A stretch of DNA of 64,000 nucleotides from Bacteroidota bacterium (GCA_026391455.1 JAPLEH010000062.1:62001-126000); one strand, 5' to 3'; shown: positions 10,585 through 21,938, counted from the first letter of the stretch. The notes: generated from the sequence alone by a model not told the origin. Program-made: numbers and translations.

Positions 10585-13500
10585 TTACCGGGGTGCTGTA
10601 TTGATCAAAACCTGGTTGAATTGTACACTCTTGATCTTTGTATCACAACGGCATCCTCCGCCGGCGCTTACATCATTGCCACCGGAATCCCCTACCACTA
10701 CAATACGGCGAATGAGTCCGCCGGTAACTGGCGGTTCCTGTACCACTCCTTCATTGCAGATACCAAATTCTGCACCCGCACCTGCTCCCATGAAATTTGT
10801 CACTGCGGAGGTGGCAGTAGTGGCCACTACCGATACAATACGGGTACCGGCTGATGCATTGAATACACGTTGCCTGAAACTTCCGGTTGCGGTGGTGCGA
10901 TCCCCTCCCATTTCTTCAGCCCTGTAGCTGATCACCACATCGAGCCCGCTTCCATCTGCAGTCACCACCAGATTGGCCACAATATTTATACGTGGACCAC
11001 CTCCAAATTCACGATCTCCTCTTTCCAATGTAGTGGGACAAAGCTCGGTAGTGATATCCGTCAAATTTACCGTTCTGGTGATCGTGGCCGGAGGTAATGA
11101 AATATTACCAACTCTCAACAGATACAAGTTATCCTGATCGGGCGTGGCGCCTTCCACGCTGAAATCAATAGATGTTCCCGGCCGCACAGCAGCTCCCTGA
11201 AATATCAATTCTTCTTCTGCGGCACTTACCACTTCCCTGCGCGAGAAAGTAATGCCCGTACCACGGATGGTAAGATTTCCGAAACGGGAGCCGGTGGGTG
11301 TGCGAAGTTTAAGTATTACCGTTTCACCGGAAACTGGGCGATAGGAGGAAGGTACATTCAGCCGGAAGCGATCCACATCCACAATAGCCGGGGCACCATC
11401 TGCACCTGGTATGCGGATAATCGTTCCATTATGCAATGAACCAGCCGTGGAATAAGTAATGGCTGTGGGTGTTACATCATCCAGACTCTCGGTGGCTTCA
11501 ATATTCCAGTTATTGCCATAGATCCCATCCGATACATTGGGCACCGGACTACCGTCTGCAAAGCCTGCTGCTTTGATGAATCGTATAGGATTGATCAGGT
11601 TTCTTCTTCTGGCAGTAGCGTCCGCCGGCAATTCAGCAGCCGACCATGCAGAGGTGGAAAGCATGTTTCGAATGGCAGGTACAATGCCTGTAATATTGGA
11701 TGATACATTTCGGTTCAGTTGCGGATTGAGGGCCATGGCATCTGCCACCAATCCTGCAATGAAAGGGGCTGCCGAACTGCTCGCATTAAAATCGGTTTTA
11801 AGCACGATCGGATTGCCCGGTCCGGCAGGTCTTTCACCGCTTTCCGGTGCCATATAAAATCCATCTTCCGGGGCCCATATATCCACTCTTCTTCCAAAGA
11901 ATTGGGTATTCAAATAGGACCCGGAAGGTTGCGTAGCACCCACACAGATTACATCGGGCAGACCTGCAGGTACTATTTCCCAATCTTCTACTGTCATTCG
12001 ATTTGGATCGAGATTAATAAAAGGCCTCAATTCAGCAGGCACACCACTCAGGTCACTTTCATCCATCATATTTCCGGCACTTACCACCACGGGTACTCCT
12101 CTGCTTTTTGCATACTGCACCGCTCCGCTCATAATTTCACCAGGATTGCCAATGGCAAATTGTGCAATGCATGCAGTAATATAAGCAGACGTTGCGGTGG
12201 CAATACAACCTCCAACCAGAAAGGGTCCCGCAAAAGGGATCCATCCCAATGCACTACAGGCGATTACTGCACCTGCTTCTACGATGGGAAATAATGCAGC
12301 ACAGATAGCACCACGTACTGCAGGATCACAATAACTGAAATCGCCCAGACTGGTAAGTGCACGGCAGGGAAATCCACCGCTCAGGTTGATCACATGAGCC
12401 CCATTATCCACAGCAGAACGGATCGCACCCGCAATACTGAATGCATAGGCTTCTGAACCCGACATTTTCAATATCATGGGTACAGCCACCTGGCCACCTG
12501 TACCTGCTGTACCAAAATTATTATTCAATACGGCTGCAGCCCTTGCCTGCACACCTGTACCATGCCATACCCGGCCACCAAATAAACTGGCACCTACCGT
12601 GGGAATACCCAATGCCGTACCCGGAGCACAGCGTATACCCGTGAGGGGAGATACTTCACATTGCACCATCGTAGCACTGTTGCGAAAGTCGGGTGTGGGC
12701 GCGAAACCGAAATCAAGCACCGCTACATTGATGGGTACCACATCCCTGTCCCACACCGCCATATAATTCCACACTTTCGGAATATTGGTGCGCACATCGG
12801 TAAAACTGGGTGGTATGGACTCACCGGTTCCGGGAGGGTTGGCATATTCGCCTATCCATTTATCTGAACCCTTATTAGTTCCATAAAACTGCATGCGGGG
12901 ATTCAGTGAAAGTGTATAGCCGTTCAGGTTAGCCAACGCACAAAACTGTACGAGCTTTAATCCCTCTTCATTACTGCAAAATACTTTTTGATTATACCCG
13001 AGAAACGTACGTAATTGCCCAAGGTCGCTGATGTTTTGATCTTTCACCGGTATCTCCACCAGGTATGCATCACCACCTGTATTTTTTCCGGATGGAATAC
13101 TGCCCAACAATTTACATTGGCTGTATTCCTGAAATTCTTTCCACTGCTGACCGCTATTGCTGTAAAAAATTGCCTGGTTCTTTGCCACTTGTACCGGCAG
13201 TTGACCTTCCACGAGTAAAGAGATTGCATTCGTAGCATCTTCGCTGGGGTCCAATGCATACTTTTTATTGATCTGAAACCGGGAGAGGTAATTTTCATTG
13301 CCCCGGATAAACGCAAATTCACACACTACATCCGCGTCTTTTTTATTCTTATTTGCAGCAGGTTTTTCACCCTTTATATCGGTCAGGTAGTAGTACGCCG
13401 TGATCACTTCACCCGCCTGAGTAGTCAGCATACCATCGTTTTTACCAACTGTACCGCCAACGGATATTTTCAGTTGTCCCTCTGTAATAAGTTCCGAGGC

Positions 13501-13773
13501 AGAGCCGTTCTTTAGCTTGAGCCCTTCTGCATCACCAGTTTTTGGTGATACAAAAACAATGAATTGCTGATACATCGGGGCAATGACTCCGTTTTTCACG
13601 GTTGCCGATATCAGATCCCCATTACTGTAAAAGCGTTGATTGAGTTTCATGGTTACAGTGCTTGAGGATGCTTTTACAAGGCGCTGCGCCTCTGTTGCGG
13701 AGATCAGCAACAATATAGCGACCAGTAAGCCTGTTATCCTGAAAGCATTGCGAGAGAAAGGAGAATGTCCCAT
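10585..13773 (-). CDS. secreted S8 (subtilisin-like) serine peptidase
   Basis: Asp box VINVAVLDFGF, His box WHGTGVQARAAA, Ser box FNASSSAAPFIAGLVADA; signal peptide. Confidence 0.82.
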   Translation of the reverse strand: MGHSPFSRNAFRITGLLVAILLLISATEAQRLVKASSSTVTMKLNQRFYSNGDLISATVKNGVIAPMYQQFIVFVSPKTGDAEGLKLKNGSASELITEGQLKISVGGTVGKNDGMLTTQAGEVITAYYYLTDIKGEKPAANKNKKDADVVCEFAFIRGNENYLSRFQINKKYALDPSEDATNAISLLVEGQLPVQVAKNQAIFYSNSGQQWKEFQEYSQCKLLGSIPSGKNTGGDAYLVEIPVKDQNISDLGQLRTFLGYNQKVFCSNEEGLKLVQFCALANLNGYTLSLNPRMQFYGTNKGSDKWIGEYANPPGTGESIPPSFTDVRTNIPKVWNYMAVWDRDVVPINVAVLDFGFAPTPDFRNSATMVQCEVSPLTGIRCAPGTALGIPTVGASLFGGRVWHGTGVQARAAAVLNNNFGTAGTGGQVAVPMILKMSGSEAYAFSIAGAIRSAVDNGAHVINLSGGFPCRALTSLGDFSYCDPAVRGAICAALFPIVEAGAVIACSALGWIPFAGPFLVGGCIATATSAYITACIAQFAIGNPGEIMSGAVQYAKSRGVPVVVSAGNMMDESDLSGVPAELRPFINLDPNRMTVEDWEIVPAGLPDVICVGATQPSGSYLNTQFFGRRVDIWAPEDGFYMAPESGERPAGPGNPIVLKTDFNASSSAAPFIAGLVADAMALNPQLNRNVSSNITGIVPAIRNMLSTSAWSAAELPADATARRRNLINPIRFIKAAGFADGSPVPNVSDGIYGNNWNIEATESLDDVTPTAITYSTAGSLHNGTIIRIPGADGAPAIVDVDRFRLNVPSSYRPVSGETVILKLRTPTGSRFGNLTIRGTGITFSRREVVSAAEEELIFQGAAVRPGTSIDFSVEGATPDQDNLYLLRVGNISLPPATITRTVNLTDITTELCPTTLERGDREFGGGPRINIVANLVVTADGSGLDVVISYRAEEMGGDRTTATGSFRQRVFNASAGTRIVSVVATTATSAVTNFMGAGAGAEFGICNEGVVQEPPVTGGLIRRIVVVGDSGGNDVSAGGGCRCDTKIKSVQFNQVLINTAPR

Positions 13774-13978
13774 AGTTGTGTATTTATATTTATGATATGT
13801 GGTAAGAATTGGTTAATCCAACTTATTCTGCGATCAGGGGAATGAGTACGGTGACAAATAGGAAGCGTTTATGCATTACTGAAATTTTCTATAAAATTCA
13901 GCTAATTGCTTACACGGGGCAATTACACATTCGGGTAAAACAGGGGATGGAGTTTGCAAAAAACCAAGACTAAACTGC

Positions 13979-14620
13979 TCAATCCAGTTTGATGATCTTA
14001 TGCTGCAGGGCCTTTGCCACTGCTTCGGTGCCACAATTCACATGCAGTTTGTGGTATATATTCTGAAGATGCTTTTTTACTGTATCAATTGATACGTTGC
14101 TTTTATCCGCGATCATTTTATAAGAATTCCCTTTCACCAGCAATTCCAGAATTTCTTTTTCCCTTGCCGTGAGATTAAACTCATCACGGGTAGCTTTTAC
14201 TCCCCTGAAATGCTGAAATATTTTTTGTGCCACAAAGGGGCTCATCGGTGCTCCGCCATTCATTACTTCCTGCAGGGCCGTAATAAGCTGCACGGGTGAT
14301 GTATTCTTCAGGAGGTATCCATCTGCCCCTGCGCAAATGGAATCGAAGATGCGGTTATCATCGTCGAACATGGTATGCATTACCACTTTCACATTGGGGC
14401 AACTACCTTTTATCCGTCTCACACCTTCCACCCCGCCAATACCGGGCATATCAATGTCCATCACTACAAGGTCTGCCTTATTTCCTTCTACGATCGCTTC
14501 CGCCAGATCACAATCCGGATAAGCGGCCACTACACGAAAACTGACTTCATCATTGAGCAAAATCTCCATAGACTGCCTAAGCCGGGCATTGTCTTCAAAA
14601 ATAACAAGTTGATAAGGCAT
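13979..14620 (-). CDS. NarL/LuxR-family response regulator
   Basis: Receiver VVMDIDMPGIGGVEGVRRI; HTH LTAREKEILELLVKGNSYKMIADKSNVSIDTVKKHLQNIYHKL. Confidence 0.93.
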   Translation of the reverse strand: MPYQLVIFEDNARLRQSMEILLNDEVSFRVVAAYPDCDLAEAIVEGNKADLVVMDIDMPGIGGVEGVRRIKGSCPNVKVVMHTMFDDDNRIFDSICAGADGYLLKNTSPVQLITALQEVMNGGAPMSPFVAQKIFQHFRGVKATRDEFNLTAREKEILELLVKGNSYKMIADKSNVSIDTVKKHLQNIYHKLHVNCGTEAVAKALQHKIIKLD

Positions 14621-14677
14621 ACATTCAAAAGTAAAATATACAAGTTAAACAGCCTATTACCCTTTTGTGTAATGGCA

Positions 14678-14851
14678 TTATCCCGGCAATGGCATCACCA
14701 GCTCAACCGATGTTCCTTTACCAGATTGCGAAGAAATGGTGAGCTCAGCTCCGGAGTTTTTGGCCCGTTGCAACATGTTTTGCAGCCCATTACCGGTAGA
14801 AATAGCCTTTGTATCAAAGCCCTTTCCATTATCCCTGATGACCAGATTCAT
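14678..14851 (-). pseudogene. remnant of a HATPase_c domain (G1/G2 boxes) of the adjacent histidine kinase
   Basis: Translates to MNLVIRDNGKGFDTKAISTGNGLQNMLQRAKNSGAELTISSQSGKGTSVELVMPLPG, in a different frame from the upstream kinase ORF. Confidence 0.8.
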
Positions 14852-14855
14852 ATTT

Positions 14856-16646
14856 CTATCTGATCCGTTGAATATCCTCTGAAGCTTTGGTCAGATATTC
14901 CCTCGATTTATCGGGCTGGCCAATACTACGCCGGGCCAGTTCATTCAGTATATTGATATTACTCAGCGATGCACCAATATCATCATGCAGATCACGGCTA
15001 ATCGTATTGCGCATGGCCAAAATACTTTTTTGCTGTTCCAGTTTCCGTTTAAGCTGGTAGCGGTTGAACCAGGTAAATCCAAGCAAGGTAAACAGCACAA
15101 TGCTTGCCAGCAAGAGATTACGTACATTCTTCTGATTGCGCAACTGCTTTGCATTGAGCAGGTTTTCCTTCTCCGTGAGCTGCAGTTGCTGGGCATTGGT
15201 TGTGGCAAGCAACTGCTGCTTCTCCAGCTCTTCTGCCTGCTGCTTTAACTGAGCCTCCTGCAATTCCCGTGTTTTAGACAACAGGTCAATTTCATTTTGC
15301 TTTTGCAGGGCAGTGGCGGTATTTCCTGCAATAATAGCCTTTTGTTTTTCGATCTCGAGCAACCTGATCTTTCGTTCATTATTGAGCCTTGCTATTTCAT
15401 TGTCCTTCTGATTCGCTTCATACTGACTCTCCAGTTCAGCTATTTGTTCCTCTTTTTCTGCATTTTGCAAACTATCACGATAGAGAATATACTTTTTATA
15501 ATGCGTATAGGCTCCTATATAATTCTTCTGGCGGTAATTGAAGTCGGAAATATAGAGGTATGCATCCCGCAGGTTGATTTTGTCGCCGTTCTTTCCCGAC
15601 ATCATCAATGATTTAGTAAAATATTCATTGGTAATAGCCGTATCATATTTCAACTGTTCGGTATAAAAGGCTGCAGCGATGTAACGGCGTGCCAGGGTAC
15701 GGGGGTTAGAACCGGATTTCTCGAGCAGTCCGATTACTTTGAGTTCATAGTCAAAAGCTTCTTTATTTTTTTTAAGTGCATTGGCCACCAGACCCGATGT
15801 GATATAGGAATGTATAAGCCTGGGTTCAGTACCGGTTTGCTTCGCATATTTTTCACATAGCGCGCGGTATTTCTCTGCTTCGTCAATATTGATACCCAGG
15901 TAATACTGGCACAGATTACAACAGGTAAGCGCTATCCGTTCGATATCGCCCGTCTTCTCCCGGTACTCAAGCGATTGTTTCGCGTATTCAATAGCCTTTT
16001 CTTTATTGCCGATTTCATAGTAAACCGAAGATAAATTATTCAATGCCTGAGCTATACCCGCATCATCTTTCAACAGTTGATAAACTTCGAGGGCCTTGTG
16101 CATAAATTGGGATTTTCGCACCAGTTCACCTTTCATACCCCAGGCAAAGCCCAGATCATTGTATGCAGTTGCCAGGTATATGCTTGGTTTACGGCCCAGC
16201 CCTACTTTAATACACTTGTCAAAGGCAAGTATCGCTTTATCCGGATCATCATTGTACATACTGATCTGGCCTGTTTGCAACATCGCTACTGCTGCAAGCA
16301 TACTGTCGCCGGCCTGCATTGCATAACGCGAACACTGCTCTGTAAAGATTTCAGCCGTATTCAGTTTACGCTGCTGTATAAGCATATCACTCGCACTCAC
16401 CATGGCCCATCCGATTTCGGCTTTATTGCCATTTCGTTTCGCCAATGAAATAGCTTGTGTAATGACCGCATAAGCTGAATCCTGATTACCCTTTTCAAAA
16501 AGCGTTTCTGCCTGCAGCGTCATCTTGCGTACCTGCATATGATCATCTGCCGGCTGTGCACGAAGCAGGCAGGGAAGTAATAAAAGAAAGGAAGTGAATA
16601 GTCTGATAGGTCTCATTATCCGCATATTCAGGATCAAAAAATACAA
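14856..16646 (-). pseudogene. TPR sensor histidine kinase, truncated after the HisKA_3 domain
   Basis: TPRs, TM, HisKA_3 (ISRDLHDDIGASLSNINILNELARRS), then stop immediately after SEDIQRIR. Confidence 0.8.
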
Positions 16647-16659
16647 CTAATTTTGAATA

Positions 16660-17061
16660 ATGGAAGTAAATGAGCCGGTTTTGCTGTTTGATGGCGTTTG
16701 CAATTTCTGTAACACGATGGTGAATTTTGCTATCCGTAATGATAAAAAAAGGCGTCTTCGCTTTGCGCCTTTACAATCAACTACCGGTGAGCTGCTTCGA
16801 AATCAATATGGTGTATCACCGGATACGGATACCATCGTTTTTATTGAAAAGGGAAAAGCGCATACCTATGCCCGTGCTGCCATACGGGTATGCAAGTATC
16901 TCGACTGGCCGGCGCGACTGCTATATGCATTTATCATTGTTCCGGATTTTATCAGCCGCCCGGTTTATAAATGGATCGCCCGCAACCGCTATAAATGGTT
17001 TGGAAAACGCGAAACTTGTATGATTCCCACTGCAGAAGTACGGAGCCGGTTTCTGGAGTAG
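16660..17061 (+). CDS. DCC family thiol-disulfide oxidoreductase (DUF393)
   Basis: LLFDGVCNFCNTMVNFAIRND. Confidence 0.9.
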   Translation: MEVNEPVLLFDGVCNFCNTMVNFAIRNDKKRRLRFAPLQSTTGELLRNQYGVSPDTDTIVFIEKGKAHTYARAAIRVCKYLDWPARLLYAFIIVPDFISRPVYKWIARNRYKWFGKRETCMIPTAEVRSRFLE

Positions 17062-17062
17062 T

Positions 17063-17180
17063 AATAGGTTGAATAAGTTACATAAGTTGCATAGGTTTTT
17101 GAGGCCGCTGCCTGAGCGTAGCCGAAGGCAGGTTTAAGAAGTTCAAGAGGTTTAAGAGGTTCAAAAGGTTCCATAGGCGT
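17063..17180. repeat. imperfect 9-bp tandem array (RGTTNNANA type)
   Basis: aggttgaataagttacataagttgcatagg ... ggtttaagaagttcaagaggtttaagaggttcaaaaggttccatagg. Confidence 0.75.
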
Positions 17181-17338
17181 GCTTGCCCCTTTGGGGCCCG
17201 CCATGCCTCCATTTAATTTCGGCAGGTAAACCGTAGCGTAACGCAGGAGGGTTCAAGAAGTTTGGCGGCAGGCAGGTTCCAAAAGTTCGATAGGAAACTA
17301 TAAATAAACAGGGTTATTCACAATTCACCGTTGACAAT

Positions 17339-18148
17339 TCACCACCTGCCGACAGGCAGGTTCACAATCTCCCCTTTCATATAAAACACACATTCTCCGG
17401 CCATCAGCACCCGGTCTTCGGGTAAAAGACTGCACCAGAGCTCGCCTTTTCGGGCCGACAATTGGAAAGCATGTAATTCCTTTTTATGCAATTTCGCTGC
17501 CCAGAATGGAATAAGCGTGGAATGGGCAGAGCCTGTTACCGGATCTTCATTGATGCCACTGGCTGGTGCAAAGAACCGAGATACAAAATCGCAATGCCGG
17601 CCCGGTGCGGTAATCATAATCCCTGTTACGGGTATTTTTCCCAGTACAGCAAAATCGGGCGTACATTTTTCCACCTCTTCCTGCGTATTCAATTCCACCA
17701 CATAATCCCTGCTTTTGTATATAGCTACCGGATTCGAAATAGCCAGACCCTGTAACAATTGTTCCGGATAATCTGTAACCATATCGGGCATACGCGCCGG
17801 AAAATTCAGTTCCAGCAAGTGATCTTTTCGAGTTACCAATAACTCTCCGCTTTTAGAATGAAAACGAACTACCGGTGATGTATACCCTAAAAAACGGGTG
17901 ATGATATAGGCCGCAGCCAGCGTGGCATGCCCGCACAAATCAATTTCCACCAAGGGAGTAAACCAGCGGATATGATAGTCATGTTGTCGTTTTACAATGA
18001 ATGCCGTTTCCGCCAGGTTGTTTTCCATCGCAATCTGCTGCATCAGGTGATCATCGATCCAGCTTTCCAGTGGTACAATGGCAGCAGGATTTCCGCCAAA
18101 CAACCGGTTGGTAAATGCATCTGCCTGGTAAATGGGGAGGGTGTTCAT
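17339..18148 (-). CDS. PhzF family isomerase
   Basis: IYQADAFTNRLFGGNPAAIVPL, DLCGHATLAAAYII, NEDPVTGSAHSTLIPFW. Confidence 0.93.
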   Translation of the reverse strand: MNTLPIYQADAFTNRLFGGNPAAIVPLESWIDDHLMQQIAMENNLAETAFIVKRQHDYHIRWFTPLVEIDLCGHATLAAAYIITRFLGYTSPVVRFHSKSGELLVTRKDHLLELNFPARMPDMVTDYPEQLLQGLAISNPVAIYKSRDYVVELNTQEEVEKCTPDFAVLGKIPVTGIMITAPGRHCDFVSRFFAPASGINEDPVTGSAHSTLIPFWAAKLHKKELHAFQLSARKGELWCSLLPEDRVLMAGECVFYMKGEIVNLPVGRW

Positions 18149-18179
18149 ATATATATAGTTTAATTGTGAGATAGATGAA

Positions 18180-18812
18180 TCAGGTATTGGTGTCCTTCCC
18201 ACTATTATAAAAGACAGGAAGCGATAATTTCCATTGCACGGCTAATACCCTTATGGCAAAGATGGCGAGGATACAGAGTATGCGTGCAACATCAGCATCC
18301 ATTTCCAATTGCTTCAATCCGAAATAAAGAAGGCCACCCACGATACAAGCCAACGCATAGATCTCTTTGCGAAACAACAATGGAATACTGTTGAGCAATA
18401 CATCGCGCAGCACCCCGCCAAAGCAGGCCGTGATAGTGCCAAGTCCGATACACATACCGGTACTCAACTGATGACTCAAACCCAGTTCTATGCCGATAAT
18501 GGTAAACAATCCAAGACCGAGCGCATCGAATAAAAATAAGGTGGTGGTGAAATGTTTGAGGTAGCGGCCAAAGAACATAGTAACAAAGGCAGCGGATAAT
18601 ACTACCCCGGCGGCTGTTTCATTGCGTAGCCAGCCGACGGGAAGATTGCCTATTAGCATATCGCGTAAGGTACCCCCTCCCAAAGCGGTGACAAAGGAAA
18701 TGACCAATACACCAAAGGGATCCAGTTTTTTCTCCATAGCGAGAAAAGCGCCTGACACCGCAAATGAAATGGTACCTAAGATATCAATAATGTGCAGGAA
18801 ATGCGTGGGCAT
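18180..18812 (-). CDS. TRIC/UPF0126 family cation channel protein
   Basis: DILGTISFAVSGAFLAMEKKLDPFGVLVISFVTALGGGTLRD. Confidence 0.92.
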   Translation of the reverse strand: MPTHFLHIIDILGTISFAVSGAFLAMEKKLDPFGVLVISFVTALGGGTLRDMLIGNLPVGWLRNETAAGVVLSAAFVTMFFGRYLKHFTTTLFLFDALGLGLFTIIGIELGLSHQLSTGMCIGLGTITACFGGVLRDVLLNSIPLLFRKEIYALACIVGGLLYFGLKQLEMDADVARILCILAIFAIRVLAVQWKLSLPVFYNSGKDTNT

Positions 18813-18946
18813 GCCACAAAGCTAGAAGATTCCGGAATACAAATTGCAGACACGATTTACGATGTACGATGTACGATGTGCGGTGTATGGTGTTTGCCAG
18901 AAAAGAAGGCGTAGCGTACATCGAACACCGTACTTCGTACATGAAA

Positions 18947-19165
18947 CTATTCTTTTTCTTTCTTGCCATCAATCCTAAAAGACACTTTGCAAATCACACC
19001 ATAGGATTTGATCTTTCCATCTTTTACATGTGCCTTCATGTCCTTTACCCACACGGAGTCGATGTTGCGGATTGTTTTGGAGGTTTCTTTTACTGCCTGC
19101 TTTACGGCATCGTCAAAACTTTTTTCAGATGAAGCGATTACTTCTATCACTTTTACAATGGGCAT
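18947..19165 (-). CDS. dodecin family protein
   Basis: VKVIEVIASSEKSFDDAVKQAVKETSKTIRNIDSVWVKDMKAHVKDGKI. Confidence 0.92.
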   Translation of the reverse strand: MPIVKVIEVIASSEKSFDDAVKQAVKETSKTIRNIDSVWVKDMKAHVKDGKIKSYGVICKVSFRIDGKKEKE

Positions 19166-19328
19166 AATCGTTGATTTTAGGAGTGTTTAAAATAGGAATA
19201 TAAGATACAGATTATAAGGCAGATTTGCAAACGCATTATTTTGGTACAGTGAGTCAAGCCAGTTCAGATAAACACCAACCGTAAGTAATGCCCGGCGAAA
19301 TGCAAGTTTGTAATGATTGAAATGGCTG

Positions 19329-20009
19329 TTAATCCCGGGTACACCGTACAGCATACCCCATATTTTTATTCCATCTGCCGGTAATCAAGCTTTGTTCATT
19401 ATACATCAGTTCACAAGTATTGCTATTGAGTGCATCAAACGGTGAAGATGTCCAGAAAATTCCAGAAAATGTGATTCCGCTGAATGGACCATGTAAATCC
19501 CTGAATCCGGATGGCAACCCGGTAAAACCGGTGCTGTTGGTTGCATTGCTATTCGGACTCATCCAGTGTGAATTCCCCGATTCTTTCAATAAACCACCAG
19601 CAACAGCATTTCCGCCCAGACTGGTGGACAGAGTTGTCCATTCTACGGCATCCGGCACATGCCATCCCGCAGGAGCCAGCCCCCCCGGATCATTTACTGC
19701 ATACCAATTATATAACTTTCCATAAGTAGCTGCGTAAGTAGCTGAGTCATTGTTATACCAGCACCAGGCGCCGGTGGTAAGCGTATCCCATTGGGCTGGA
19801 TCTGTAACATTGGGAATAACGGCTCCATTGCGGTATCTGGAAGTGGACAGGTTTTGTTTCATCCACTCCCTCCCGCCAATTGAGATGATTTCATACCGGT
19901 TACCATCTATATCGGATACCACAGCGGGTGTATCAGGTACATTCGATTCGTTTTTATTACAGGCTAATAAGACTAATAGCAATGCAGTAAATAACAATAC
20001 ATTTTTCAT
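19329..20009 (-). CDS. FISUMP-domain lipoprotein
   Basis: Lipobox LLACNKN; IGGREWMKQNL, YGKLYNWYAV, GWHVPDAVEW; start trimmed. Confidence 0.88.
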   Translation of the reverse strand: MKNVLLFTALLLVLLACNKNESNVPDTPAVVSDIDGNRYEIISIGGREWMKQNLSTSRYRNGAVIPNVTDPAQWDTLTTGAWCWYNNDSATYAATYGKLYNWYAVNDPGGLAPAGWHVPDAVEWTTLSTSLGGNAVAGGLLKESGNSHWMSPNSNATNSTGFTGLPSGFRDLHGPFSGITFSGIFWTSSPFDALNSNTCELMYNEQSLITGRWNKNMGYAVRCTRD

Positions 20010-20231
20010 GGTGCTAAAATTATTCCGGCCATTACTTAATCGTCCCACTAATATACAGATTAAATAAAGACGTTTTTTGGGGAGACTTGAAAAAAACACC
20101 TGATTCACCCATACCCACTGAATGAATCATTGACAGCCACCACTAGCCCACCAAGCCGAATGACCCTTTCACCCAATCTGTAAAAACCCATCGCATGCGC
20201 CTCCTACATTCGTAACGTCAAAACTTCTGAT

Positions 20232-21938
20232 ATGAAAAAAATACTCACCTCCATCGTCTTAAGCCTTTGTATGTACACAGCAGGGGCTAACGGATTATTT
20301 GAACAGTTGTGTGCATTCAACCCCAACTGGAAAAACTATAGATCCGCTGTACCCATAGCCGCTGCACGTAGTTTCGAAAATGACAGGGACTATATCCGCA
20401 CGCATTTAACGCACGTACTGCAGGTATTGAAGCAAAACTCCATCTGCTATACAAATTCCGCACTATTCTCAAAACGGATGACGATGCTGCAATTGCTCGA
20501 CGACTATCGTCTGGCGGGTCGTTTTCCTATCAACGATGCGCGCCGTGAACGAATCCCTGTTTTTATAGATCCTAACTTTACCCATTGTGCAGTGGCCTAC
20601 CTGATGCAACAAACCGGCTTTGAGGATCTTGCCTTCCGTATTGCACAGGATGATAATTTCGCCTGGGTAAAAGATATTCATACAGAAGGCGTGCTGCAAT
20701 GGCAGCAAAGTTCCGGGCTCACACTCGACGAATTGAAACTGATACAGGGGGCGTACGATTTTTACGAACCAAGAGGATTTGAATTGCCCAATAAATATGA
20801 GATTCCGCAAAAGCCCACGTGCATCACCGTCGAATTTGAAACCACCAAAAATTGGCGTCGTGCCAATCCCGGTAAACAAGCCATCTGGTGCAGAGGAGAA
20901 GGGGTAAATGGTGTTTTGAACGGACGCTGGGAACAAAACTATGCGGTGGATATGCCCTGGATCATCGGTTACTATACCTATGGTAAACGTACGGGTCAAT
21001 GGTTTGAATATTACCCGGGCACCCATCTCCTTTGCCGTACTGAACGCTGGGAGAATGATAAACTGAACGGTATCCGTACCCGCTTTGACAGGGATGGAAA
21101 TATCATCGAAGAGATCACCTTTAAAGATGGCAATGCGATCACGAAGATCAATTACGACCGGGCCGACTCTATCAAGTGGGTGCGTGAACCCATCGACAGC
21201 ATACAGGTGAATACAAAAGTTTATACAATGAGCGGTACCCTGCTCGCCTTGGGCCGTGAAAAAATATATAATCCCGGCAACCTGCTCTGGTTTCAGAATA
21301 TTGAATTAACGGCACTGAACTCAGCCTCTATCAGTGCCAGAAGTACAGTCACAGGGAATACGGGTAATAATGATCTCCAGTTATTGAATGACCCCTATCT
21401 GCAAAGACAAGGCCTTTTCTTCTCTCCGCCGCTGGTAACCTATAAAAAAGAAGGTACCTGGCATTATTACCAAGATTGTGATCCGCGCTTATTCAAGATA
21501 CAGGAAAAACACCCTGCGAAGGAAATGGTGTTCCGCCAATTCCGGCACTTTGGTTTGTCAATCTACCAACAGATCAGCCGCTACACAGATTTAAAACCCA
21601 TTTCCGGGATTGATCATCTGAAAATAAATTATGCCAATGATCAAATACAGGATTTTTATGCCTTTACAACCTCGGAATATATTCATCTGAAGTTTCTGTA
21701 TTACGCCTTCGATGATGGAACGATTGTCAATCAATACTATCTCGATCCCTATCGCGGGCTCAGGGAAAAGCCATCCATTGTAAAAACGATCGGAGCTTAT
21801 GATCAGTATAACCAGCGAACCGGCACCTGGAATTATTTCGATAAAATGAACCGGTTATTCAAAACAGAATACTACCTCTTGCCCCAGAAAGATGAAGATG
21901 ATGAAATGGGGCAAGGGCCGGCACATGCAAAAAGATAA
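20232..21938 (+). CDS. secreted protein with MORN/YwqK-like repeats
   Basis: Signal peptide; repeated TGQWFEYY / GTWHYYQD / TGTWNYFDKMN motifs. Confidence 0.55.
   Translation: MKKILTSIVLSLCMYTAGANGLFEQLCAFNPNWKNYRSAVPIAAARSFENDRDYIRTHLTHVLQVLKQNSICYTNSALFSKRMTMLQLLDDYRLAGRFPINDARRERIPVFIDPNFTHCAVAYLMQQTGFEDLAFRIAQDDNFAWVKDIHTEGVLQWQQSSGLTLDELKLIQGAYDFYEPRGFELPNKYEIPQKPTCITVEFETTKNWRRANPGKQAIWCRGEGVNGVLNGRWEQNYAVDMPWIIGYYTYGKRTGQWFEYYPGTHLLCRTERWENDKLNGIRTRFDRDGNIIEEITFKDGNAITKINYDRADSIKWVREPIDSIQVNTKVYTMSGTLLALGREKIYNPGNLLWFQNIELTALNSASISARSTVTGNTGNNDLQLLNDPYLQRQGLFFSPPLVTYKKEGTWHYYQDCDPRLFKIQEKHPAKEMVFRQFRHFGLSIYQQISRYTDLKPISGIDHLKINYANDQIQDFYAFTTSEYIHLKFLYYAFDDGTIVNQYYLDPYRGLREKPSIVKTIGAYDQYNQRTGTWNYFDKMNRLFKTEYYLLPQKDEDDEMGQGPAHAKR

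Noticed and set aside
13802-13811. GTAAGAATTG upstream of the S8 peptidase (9/10 match)
   Set aside because: No partner at 21 bp on either side and only about 30 bp from the start codon.
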